Below, piece after piece: positions 54,829 through 64,000 of a DNA stretch of 64,000 nt. A program made the position numbers and the translations under genes. The notes below the pieces were generated by a model. It was not told the origin of the DNA. It worked only from the letters and a program-made list of their open reading frames with translations, and ran no database searches. The stretch is from Phanerodontia chrysosporium. Taxonomy: Eukaryota > Basidiomycota > Agaricomycetes > Polyporales > Phanerochaetaceae. Within the stretch, counting starts at the first letter, position 1. Every line of letters begins with the position of its first letter. The stretch spans positions 62,001 through 126,000 of the forward strand of contig MJGA01000004.1 in NCBI GenBank assembly GCA_001910725.1, given 5' to 3'.

Positions 54829-56804
54829 ATGGCCGCCGTCGCTGGGAGCTCGTCCTCGGGGCCGTCGGGCGCGTCTGCGTCTGCGTCCGTGTCCGCGTCC
54901 GGGGCACACCCGCCCCTCGTCGCGCAGGGCGACTGGACGCAGAAGCTCGTCCAGCTCGCGAAGACCGCTGAACTCAAGTGCGTGTCTCGTCTTTGCACTG
55001 CCCCTGGTTTGAGTTTCCTGTGGTCCCGGCTTGGTAGGGTGGTCCTGCGGTTGCGGTGCAGACGTGCTGTGGCGTAGCTGGGCGGGTCCTCGTCCGCGTA
55101 CTCGATATGAGCGTATGCTGCACACCGTAGAAACGACATCGTTGTCGGCTGCACAGGTGTATGACCCAGCGTCGTGTGCATCCTCGAAGTGAAGCGACGG
55201 GACAGGGAACCCACCTGCCCCCTCTGCCTACAGTTTCTGTCTTGCCAATCACAGCCGCAGCCGGTTCCCGGCATTCCCGAGGCCTCTCCCCTCGCCACAA
55301 TGCCTGAGTGATACCAGTCGGCGCGGACGGCTTGCGTCGGCGCGCATCCCGCGATGCGGATGTTCGGCCGCCTTTCCGGCTCCGCGGCCGTGCACAGCAG
55401 CACCCCCGCTTCTTACTCGCCTGTCTGCGTCGTGCGTCCACTGAACGCCCAGCTGACGAACCACACTTGCGTTACCAGGAAACATGCGCTGACACTGCAA
55501 CTGCACACGGCAAACATCCTCTCCGCACACGCCGCGCTCGACGAGAAGAACAAGGCGATACAGGACGTCAAGGAGCAGAAGAACAAGTGAGTGACAAACC
55601 CCCCTCCCTCTCCCTCCCGGTGCCGCTCTGTAGCGTGGCGACGATAGTGCGGCGGCGCGCGTACGTGGCGCATGACCCCACGCTGGGTCATCTCCATACC
55701 AGACCCTAGAGCACCAGGACGTCGAGTTTGCTGCTCCGAGCCGTGTACCTTCGCCGTGCGGCGATTCCGCGGTCGGCCACCGATGTGTGCTGCCAGCGGG
55801 CCAAGGTACAGAACAATAGTTGCTCGGAGCCTGTCCCGGGTGGTCGTCCACTGCCTCCCGGGCAGTAGCAGATGTTGGCCTGTGCTCGGCGCTGGCACGG
55901 CGCCGCAAGGCATGCTAGTGCAGGCCAGAGACGCAGCTGCGTACTAGCCGCGCCTCCCATCGATAACCGCGCCACCACCCGCCCCGCCCGGGCCTGCTCT
56001 CCGTTGTTTCGCAACCAGGCGTCCTGCGGGTCTCACCGTACCGAGGTGACTGACGCGAGAGGCACCCCGCAGACTCGACAGCGAAAGGGCTCGGCTGCTC
56101 AAGTGCCTGGCAGAGGTGCGTCGCCCGCTTGGACTTGGCATCGCTGAGCGCCGCGGTTGACGCGCATGTCCGCAGGTGAACGAGGACAGAGACAAGGTGC
56201 GCAGGGCACGCACAGCCCGCACGGGCGCGCCGCTGACCCCACGCAGGCCGACATGCTCGCGGACAAGCTCGCACGAGAGTACGCCCTCCGTCTCCGTTGG
56301 TGCGCAGCGCGATGCTCATGGCATAGCAGGGCGGGCGAGCTGCAGAGCAAGATCCGGACGCTGAGCGAGGGCGAGTACGCGGCGGCGAAGCAGGACGTCG
56401 ACCGGCTGCGCAGGGAGCTCGGGCAGCCGCCGCTGCCGAGCCTGCAGGCGACGATCGAGGAGAAGAGCGCGCAGTGCGTAGTCCCCCCTTCGTGCCCCCT
56501 CCAGCCTCCAGCCCCCAGCGACTGACCCTGCCATCGAAACTGCTCCCGCAGGTACCTCGCGGAGCTGCGCACGCAGCTCGAGGCGAGCGTGCAGGCGGGC
56601 AAGCGCGGCGCGAACGACGCGGGCGACGGGCAGCCGGGCGCGAAGCGGCCGCGCGGACGGCCGAAGGGGAGCAAGAACAGCAAGAAGACGAAGGCGGAGG
56701 CTGCCGCCGGCGCCGTGCCCACGACCTCTGTGCCCTCCTCCGCTGTGCCTTCGACCTCTGTGCCAGCGGTCGCCGCGGGCGCATCGCGTGCGGGCGGGTC
56801 GTGA
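54829..56804 (+). CDS. Coiled-coil protein with AT-hook
   Basis: Seven exons (54829-54977, 55479-55586, 56073-56115, 56176-56196, 56247-56278, 56330-56473, 56552-56804) sum to 249 residues. The N terminus is an Ala/Ser-rich tail (MAAVAGSSSSGPSGASASAS). A long charged helix with heptads follows (LDEKNKAIQDVKEQKNK, LDSERARLLKCLAEVNEDRD, QDVDRLRRELGQPPLPSL). The AT-hook core is KRPRGRPKGSKNSKKTK near residue 200, and the tail is Ala/Ser/Thr/Pro-rich. An AT-hook binds the minor groove of AT-rich DNA, so a nuclear chromatin or transcription role is likely. The first two introns (501 and 486 bp) are ten times the local norm; small unrecognised exons within them are possible. Confidence 0.75.
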
Positions 56805-57677
56805 GGGCCCGAGTGCGTAGCAGAGCGGGGGATTCCGGGTGGTCGGTGTGGCGCTAGACTGCCTAAGGGGGGCGGTAGTGGACGTGGTGGCGCAGCGCTC
56901 CTGCGTGACGACTCCGGCGCGCCGCCTCTTGGTGTTAGGTTGTGCGTTCATGGGTACAGACAAGACGCAATGCGTCCTGGACACGGCCTGCGTCTGGCAG
57001 CACGTCCTCTTGGAACGCTGTCGGCGCGCAGTGCGATGCACTCGATCTCTGACCGGATGGCCGTTCACGAGACGCGGCGCCGTGGGACGCGCAGAGGTGG
57101 CAGGGGTGCGCATGGGTGAGGGTGGACAGGTGTGGCGTCTGTATCGATCGTGGTACTGCAACGACATAGATTGGTGTGCTACAATTGTAGCCTTGCAGAC
57201 GAGAGATCGTTTGACGCAATCCACGCCGGAGGCCTTTGTCCAGCGAGCAGTCCCCATCTATGCAGCGCCAAGCGACAGCCGCGCGCATGCTGTGGCTGGG
57301 CGGGCCCGCGGGAATCGATGTCCGTCGGCGCAGGCGGAGGGAGGCAGCGTGATGCCAGAGTGGCAGCGCATATCCGTGATGCGCATCACTCGGTGGCACT
57401 GCCCGAGGCCTTCGACCGCGCTCTAGAGACGAGCCGCCGCAGAGCATTGCATCACGCGTCCACGCTTGTGAGCCCTGCGGCTGCACCACACGGCGTGCGT
57501 GTCCGCGCCGCGCGAGGGCTGGTGCTCAGCGGACAGTGCTCGCCGCCGGCGCAGGCCCAACGCGCAGGTACAAAAGACGGTGCGTGTGCGAGCATTGGAG
57601 CACAGGCCCTCCTGCGCTCACCGACTGTCCTGCCCAACCTCTCAAGATCTCACGACCAGCACCTTGCACGCCCAGCC
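56805..57677. other. Intergenic upstream of Kre9-like 3
   Basis: No gene recognised. Contains a perfect 14-bp palindrome GTGATGCGCATCAC at 57376-57389, about 300 bp upstream of the next start. Confidence 0.5.
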
Positions 57678-58252
57678 ATGCAGCTCACGTCCGCCCTCGC
57701 CGCCCTCGCGCTCGCCGCCGCGTCAACGCTCGTCCGCGCCGCGCCCGTGCAGCAGGCCGCGCGCACCGTCTGGGACCCGCGGATCACGTTCCCGAGCGCA
57801 GGCGCGGTGCTCGTGTCCGGGCAGACGTACACCGTCACGTGGTGAGCGACAGTGCGGGCGCACCTTCCGCCGGGGCGGTGCTCATGTTTCTTGGGGATGG
57901 CAGGGACACGAGCGACCAGCCGGCGCACATCACGTACCCGGTCGGCGTCATCACGCTCAACTTTGGCGACTTTGGCTCCCCGCGTGCGTGCCTGTTCCTC
58001 GCTCGCCGCTGCTTAGGGTGCTGGCGCTGATGCGTTTGTGCAGTGATTCTCGCGAAGGAATTCGACATCCGCACCGGGCACCAGGACATCACCGTCCCCG
58101 AGGTCTACACCGGGTCCGAGTACAGCATCACGCGTGAGTGCCGGGCCGTGGCGTGCTGTGGGTGTATGCGCTGATTCGTTTCTGTTCTGGCAGTGTGGGG
58201 CGACTCTGGGAACTGGAGCGGTCAGTTTGAGATCGAAGGCTACAGCCCGTAG
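57678..58252 (+). CDS. Kre9/KNH-like small secreted protein 3
   Basis: Four exons at the same phases as copies 1 and 2, with a signal peptide (MQLTSALAALALAAASTLVR) and one Ig-like Kre9/KNH domain. Motifs: WDPRITFPSAGAVLVSGQTY, DTSDQPAHITYPVGVITLNF, VPEVYTGSEYSIT, LWGDSGNWSGQFEIEG. It is clearly diverged from copies 1 and 2 and more GC-rich, and its promoter shares no block with theirs. Secreted, probably cell-wall associated; exact role unknown. Confidence 0.85.
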
Positions 58253-61200
58253 GTCATGGCGGGAGCGTGCTCGGATAGTGGCTGTGATGGACAGTCCCGG
58301 AGGTGTTAACGATTGCACGAGTTTGTTACGACTGCCACAGACGTCAGCTTGGCTTCTGTAATCTATATGTACGAGATGTTCTTCTGCGGAAGCATGCCAT
58401 CGATCGCAGAAGCTCGGATGGCCGTGCTGCATCTGAGTCGAAGATGGTAATGCAAAACGTCCGGTGCTTCGGATGGGATACTATACAACATTCGACTGAC
58501 AGAACACCTCTCCACAGCCTGGCAGATGCTCATCGGGTCGTCAAGGTCTAGCTCTTCACCATGCAGGTGATGCAGTAGATCGCTATGCGTGGTGTGTATG
58601 GGTAGCACATCGTCCACAGAAGCCAATGCCAATCCTGGAACCACGCAAAGGGAACGATATGTACACGGAGATTGTCCGGTTGACAGCGCCGGCACGCCTG
58701 TGGTAGCTGAGAACACGCCGCCATGCCACTGCAGCACACGTTGTCGCTTTGCACCTACGCACAGTCCAGGTGCATCAGTGCCGTGCCAAGGGACAGATCC
58801 CCTGACACACACCTCGGGCAGCTCAATATGGTCTGTGCACACCGTATGGCGGATGAAGCCGCCCGGCGCCCATACGACCTGCAAGGCACGCAGAGCAGCA
58901 TGCTCAGGCTACCCTTCGTCGCAGGATCCGTGCCACTCTACTGCGGCGGTCGACGGCGACGCGTGGCAACCGAGGCGCATCCGGTCTTCACGGAGATCGT
59001 CGCAGCCCCGATGATGTGGCGCCACGGCAGCTATAGAGGAGGCTGTCACTAGCCGCCGAGAGAAACTCACGGCGGATGTGCAGCCCCGCGCGACTGTACC
59101 GAGCTCGCTCGCCTTGGCCTGCTGTAGTCGACTGGACGGGTGTCTGGGGGAGCCCTAGCGTCGATCGCAGCTCCTGAGTCTTGAGCCAGTTCGCCCTGGT
59201 TTGGCTGCACGGGTCTAGCCTTCGTTTGGCACGCTTGGCGGGGCAAAGTGGCCTGCTCCTATGTGCGATAAGAGGTGACCGGAGGACGTGAGAGCGGCGA
59301 CGGGAGGGTGGCGTGGCTGGGCTGGGTCTAGCGTGAGTGTACTGCTGGCTTGGAGCTGCGTGTGTACGCGGGAGATGTCCTGCTTGGGTCGAGTACTGCG
59401 CGGTCGAGACTTATATGGCGATCTTGTATCCTGGAGCGGGCTATATGCGTTGTCAAGCCCTGTGGTTTCAATGTCAATGCTGTTACGAGGGTCAGGAAAC
59501 AATGGGAGATCACCGTCGCACTACTTACGCCCCAAGACACAGATACCGTGCGCGTTCACCACCCCACAGCGCCCCGAGCGCGCCCCGGCCAACCCACGCA
59601 CGCCGCAACGACGCCATGACTGCTACAGCTGACCACCCCTCCGCGGCGCACTCGGCGTCGGAGGGCACTGGGGAGAAGCCCGCGCCCGAGGCACGAGTCA
59701 ATGCTGAAACGGCACGTGGCATGGTCCTGCGACGTTCAGCGCGCCTTATCGTTCTGGCGCGAGCGACACTCAGGAGGCGTGCCTCCATCCTCGCCAACGC
59801 GTCTTCCGGGTGGGCACAGGAAGTCAGATTGGCCAGGCGGCGACAGAGCGAGGTGTGTCGCAGCGGGTGGGTGTTCCGCGAGAGAGAGACAGGGGCGCGC
59901 GCCTCGTGCCGCCGGCTCGCGGCGACCAAGCCGTTGCCCTGGCTCCTGAACTGCCGCCTCGCGCGTGATTTCGGTGTCTCTCTGGCGATCGCGTCGGTTC
60001 GTTCACCGCAGCGTCGCGATGTCCAGAGGGCCCTGGATACCACGCGTCGCCACGAGACGATTGCTGCCCTGTTCTGCACCAGCCCTGACATGGTCGCAAC
60101 CCGCGCGCGACCCGTCTCAGGATGTCCACCTGGAATTGGCAGCGCACCGGCTCCCAGCGACGAGCCGGCCGGACGCGCGCACGCACAATCACCGTACCTC
60201 CCGAACGTGGGTGCGGCGCGGAAGGAAATCGCGCGGCGGGCGTCGCGACGTGTGTCGGCGGGCGCCACAAACCCCGGGGGCTGTCTCGCCTCGCGGCGGC
60301 CCGCGCCCGGACGCCGGAGGAACGCGTGCGGAACGCTCCTGCACGTCCGTCCGTCGCGCCCGTTTCTGGCAGAGATCTTTCGGGGGTGTGCAAGCGGGGA
60401 AACCTCGAGAGATGGCCTCGGTGTGACAGGCGCCAGAAGGAGGCCGATCTGCGTTTTTCGCACGGGCAGGGAGAAGGCAGCCCGATTGAACGGCACGCAG
60501 GTCCGCTGAAGGACGCTGCACATCATGATTTGCATCCAAAGAAGCCAACGCGCTGCCCGATGCAGAAGCTCGCCCGGGTGGGCAGTGGCGGATCCCCCGA
60601 TGGCGTGGACGCCGGTCCTGTCTCGATAGATGGCTCTAGGGTCGTTCTGCACACGCTAAAAATCAAGGGAAAATTGGTGATTCATTACAGAAAGACTATG
60701 ATCGCCGCCGAGACGCACCTTCGCATGCCACAACGGCGGACCAGGGTGTGCAGCGCGATAGACAAGACTCACTAGAACGCCGCTATCGCACTATCTCTCG
60801 CAAAGACGGCACTGCTCCCATGCCAGCCTGTTCCGCAATCGTCCAAGAAGACCTGCACGCAAGGCCGTCCTGACAGGCAGGGCATGCCCACGCGACGATC
60901 GCGTGCGAGCACAAGCCTGCTCGGCCAGCCGAAAGTGTCCGTCTGCGCGCAGCAGCAGCGCCCCGCAGGCTGCTTCGCGTCCCAGTGCAGGGTTGCCTGC
61001 GCGCGCGGCGTGCCCATGGCGCTGGCAGCACTCTCATGCCGCAATCCCGCGGTCAAGGGCCCGCCTTCGAGTCACCGCGGGGCGGGGCAACAGACGCGGT
61101 CGCAGCAGGAAAGACCCCAGACCATGGCGAAGGGCGGGTCGCGCAGCCCCGCGAGGGGCGCCGCCCCCGGCCCCGGCGCGTCCGCGTTGCCGGGGCCTCG

Positions 61201-61990
61201 AGGGGTGCATGCGCCGCGCGACAGCCCCCGCAACGACGCGCCATTGCGTTGCATGCCATGCAAGGTGTGCGCGCGAACGCCCGAGCACAAAGCGTTCCGT
61301 GGTGATGATTGCCCTCGAGCGCTCCCGCCCACGCGCGCCGCCCCCGCATCCGCGCCGGGGGCACGTTCTGCAACTGTGCGTCCCGCATCCAGCTGCTGCC
61401 GGATGCTGCACCTGCGACCCGCGCGCAGCGCGAGTTGCCGCACTTCCCTGAGCCGGACAGCGTGACCGCGCGCGGACGGGGCCAGCAGGGGCACCTTGGG
61501 GCGGTCATGTGTGGGCCCTGCGCTGTGCTGCCTACGGGCGCCGACCGCCGTACCTGTTCGAGCCATTCGGAGTCGTGGAGCCTGCGACGTCGGAACAATG
61601 GCCTTGAATTCGGATATGCGGGCGGGGCGCTATACTTGGGTCCTCGTATTCCGAATGCGAACGTGCCTCTTGTTCCGAATACGCCAGACGTCAGTGTCGC
61701 GCCCCGCGGCGCCGCTGCCGACGGCACACCCCAACCCACCCCCCCCCCCCCCCGCAGATGCCGGCCGCGCCACAAAGCCCTGCCTGCCGCGAGAGCACGG
61801 CACGCCCGGACGCGCCGAGGAGGGGCCCGTGCCGCCCGCACGGTCGGACCGTCGTGCACCGAGGAGCGGCCTCTGGCAAAGCTCGCATGTGCGGGGCAGA
61901 CCTGCACCTGCGCGCAAAAAGGCCGCGGCGCCAGCATGGCTCGCGTTCGCCCCGCGCCTGCCAGGCTCGAGACCAGCCGCCTTGGAATAG
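58253..61990. other. Gene-poor GC-rich stretch
   Basis: 3.7 kb with long but Arg/Ala/Pro-rich overlapping frames on both strands (for example 59337-60509 plus and 59525-60652 minus) and no recognisable domain or intron pattern. I consider these shadows. A C homopolymer is listed separately. Confidence 0.45.
61739..61753 (+). repeat. C15 homopolymer
   Basis: Fifteen C in a row; the length is likely unreliable in the assembly given the other homopolymer errors here. Confidence 0.8.
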
Positions 61991-62231
61991 TTACCAAGGC
62001 TCCGACTCTGCCTCTGCCCGCTCCCTCTCTGCTGCCTCTCTAGCGTCCTGGAGCTTGCGGGCCTCTTGTGCCTTTCGCCACGTCTCCAAAAACTCTTGAC
62101 TGGAGGTGTCCGGCAGAGACCGCCGAGGACGTTTAGGTGCTGGTGTGAACGGTTGGTCGGGGGGTGTAGATAGCGAACGCGTCAGACGCGTCATACTCCT
62201 TCTCGGAAGGAGCCTGATGTTTGCGGGACAT
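61991..62231 (-). CDS. Small basic protein, unknown, with one frameshift
   Basis: Starts MSRKHQAPSEKEYDASDAFA at 62231. After AIYTP the frame is lost at a run of six G (62159-62164). With seven it continues as PDQPFTPAPKRPRRSLPD, then an amphipathic charged helix (FLETWRKAQEARKLQDAREA), ending SEPW at 61991: 80 residues. KRPRR could be a nuclear localisation signal. The unbroken alternative is a 67-residue frame from 62194. I do not recognise the family; compositional smoothness across the break is the main support. Confidence 0.4.
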
Positions 62232-63013
62232 GGTGAGTTGCAAATAAATAGATTAAAGGGTGCTACATTAAGCAGAGAAGGATGAACGCGAAGAGGTGGA
62301 CGTCGAGGTGAGCGGCAGCCCCGCGCTCGGGCGTCTCGAGTTTCCTATTTCGTCTCCCGCAGAGATTGAATAGTTCGTACGCTTGGGGTGCGTTGAGTTC
62401 TACTCGGTACGTATTCCGTGCCTCCCGCACAGGAATCTCAGTGTGACTGAGTAGACTGGAGACGAGGCTACGCGCAAGCCCACACCGCCGGCACGAGCCC
62501 ACGGTAAAAGTGGGCGAGGTGCGTCACCGCGGCCGCGTCAGGAAAAACAAGATGCGCACTGCGTGTCAGCGCTGCTTACGTGCCCGGGCTCGGCTGCAGC
62601 GGGCGCCTCGGCCGAGCGGGTTGCGTCAGCCGCCCGTGCGTGCCCGGTGCGACGCGCCTTTCTCGGGGCGCGCCTTTTGAGTCGACTGCGTTTTTGCGCT
62701 GCGACTGGCGAAATTCTCTCAAAGAGGCACGCAGAGTGGGTTGGGTGGTGGAAACGGGCCCCAGAAAAATGGGTGCAAATGCATTGTGTGTGGGTAGCAG
62801 GGTGGTGTGCAGCGCGGTAAAAATACAACAGTATGTGTGTGTGTGCTATGCAACGGAAAGAGAGATGAGCGGAGGAAGAAACTCTAATGTGGGCAACAGA
62901 CTATTAGGCGAGTGGCGTAGTGTGAGGTGCGGGTACTGGTACAGACACGGAACAACAACGAGAGGTATTGCGATTAGCTTTTGGTCGTGAACGCCGCCGA
63001 TCCTCTCGCGACC
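62232..63013. other. Intergenic, no gene seen
   Basis: Promoter side of the small protein and 3' side of the cyclin gene. A short (GT)n run lies near 62832-62845. Nothing else supported. Confidence 0.4.
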
Positions 63014-64000
63014 CTATGCCGCGACGACGGCCGCGGGCGCGACCGCGGCGTGTGCCTTGTAGCGCGGTATCGACGCCGCGCTCGACGCCGCAGAGCCGGT
63101 GCTCGACACGGGCGACACGCTCGCGAGGCTCGCCGCGCTCGACGCGCTCGCCGCGTGGTGGAAGTGGGGTATCGGGAACGAGCGCAGCATGTTGCTCAGC
63201 GCGGAGAAGCGGCGGTGCGGGGCGTGTTCCGCCGCAGTGCGGGCCTTCGCGGGGGCGGCGGCGGCGGCAGGCGCGGGCATGGCGGGCGCGGCCGCCGCGA
63301 GCGGCTCGGGCGACGCGGAGAGCGCTGCGACGACCGCGGGCTCCGGCTCGGCGGGCGGCGGCGGCGTGAGCACCATCGGCGACTGCGGCGCGGAGCTGTG
63401 CTCGGACTCCGAGTCCGTGCTGTCGCTCCAGCGCGAGGGCAGCGACGGCGGCGGGCTCGCGCGGCGGCTGCGGTGGTGGTGGTGCGCGCGCGTGTGGTTG
63501 CGTGGCGACGCGGGCGCGGAGACGGTGCGGAGCGCGAGACGCGGCGGCGCGACGAGCGAGAGGAGCGCGTCGTGGTGCGAGAGCAGGTCGCTCTCGTGCA
63601 GCGTGAGCTCGTAGTCGAGCACGTCGAGGAACTCGCGCTCGATGCGCCCGATGTCGCGCTTCCCAAAGACCCCGGTGCACAGCGCCCAGTGCACGTTCTT
63701 GAGCGTCGAGTCGTTGCAGTACTGCGGGAAACGTCAGTCGTGCTGCTCCGTGGGTGAGTGCGGGGCGTGGGACGAACCTTGTTCGCAAGGATGAGCGCGC
63801 CGAGGAAGACACGTTCGCAGGCCCACTGCTCGAGGGCGATCTGGAGGTGTGGCTTTGCCCGGTCGATGTAGACGAGGGCGACGAGCAGGACCGGGACCTT
63901 GACCTCGGCCTTGGTGAGCACGTTGTTGACAAAGTGGAGGAAGCTCGTGTGGTGTGTCTGCCGCGACGACGAGCGGCCGCGGGAGGACGAGGGGCGGCCC
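63014..64000 (-). CDS. PCL-type (Pho85-class) cyclin, 3' part
   Basis: The visible exons 64000-63778 and 63721-63014 flank a 56-bp intron; the 5' end is outside the window. The cyclin box reads THHTSFLHFVNNVLTKAEVK, VLLVALVYIDRAKP, WACERVFLGALILANK, YCNDSTLKNVHWAL, then FGKRDIGRIEREFLDVLDYE. This is the pattern of Pcl1/Pho80-like cyclins that partner Pho85-type kinases in cell-cycle, polarity or nutrient control. A ~170-residue Ala/Ser/Pro/His-rich C-terminal tail follows, longer than the yeast forms. It ends with the TAG at 63016-63014. Confidence 0.85.

Noticed and set aside
59337..60652. Overlapping 390- and 375-codon open frames on opposite strands
   Set aside because: Arg/Ala/Ser-rich on both strands, no domain, no intron pattern; typical shadows of GC-rich DNA without stops.
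61053..62043. Long frames on both strands (314 codons minus, 244 plus)
   Set aside because: Same compositional bias, and they cross a C15 homopolymer; no recognisable protein feature.

Overview
The window is 64 kb of nuclear DNA from a filamentous basidiomycete, most likely an Agaricomycete (perhaps a polypore). The reasons are genes full of ~50-bp GT-AG introns with CTRAY branch sites, intron-containing tRNAs, fungal P450s, F-box families, and basidiomycete-type KDZ and Ty3/gypsy chromovirus elements. Placement below class is inference.

Left arm (1-20 kb) is ordinary, dense genome: a basic-region regulator running off the left edge, COX16 and ADE12 head to head, a tandem pair of F-box paralogues, a class II DAHP synthase (shikimate entry), the proteasome-lid genes RPN6 and RPN7 head to head on one 239-bp promoter, two more F-box genes, a small unknown protein, tRNA-Thr(AGT) and a spliced tRNA-Met(CAT).

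Middle (20-52 kb) is a P450 and small-secreted-protein region: intact P450 no. 1 (minus), tRNA-Ala(CGC), an HKD phosphodiesterase, a Kre9/KNH-like secreted protein, P450 no. 2 (plus), a second Kre9-like protein with a duplicated promoter, and a second tRNA-Ala(CGC). P450 no. 2 is split by a 19.2-kb KDZ DNA transposon (29589-48826) with 664/665-bp terminal inverted repeats and an 8-bp target duplication lying on an exon/intron junction. The KDZ element has a transposase gene on the plus strand and two accessory genes on the minus strand. Two retroelement insertions break it: a solo LTR inside the transposase, and a complete 8.1-kb chromovirus with identical 600-bp LTRs inside one accessory gene.

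The chromovirus is the most unusual object. From its predicted transcription start to the gag start, 1,301 nt contain no ATG in any frame, yet hold a 270-codon methionine-free ORF. Eleven nt at the predicted 5' end of its RNA are exactly complementary to the primer-binding site, as in Tf1-type self-priming. Its Pol ends in a chromodomain followed by a complete dUTPase domain.

Right arm (52-64 kb) is GC-rich and gene-poor: an AT-hook coiled-coil protein, a third Kre9-like protein, a small basic protein, and a Pho85-type (PCL) cyclin running off the right edge.

Seven one-base coding deletions all fall in homopolymers, which points to assembly under-calling rather than seven decayed genes. Exon limits were inferred by eye from splice consensus and protein conservation.
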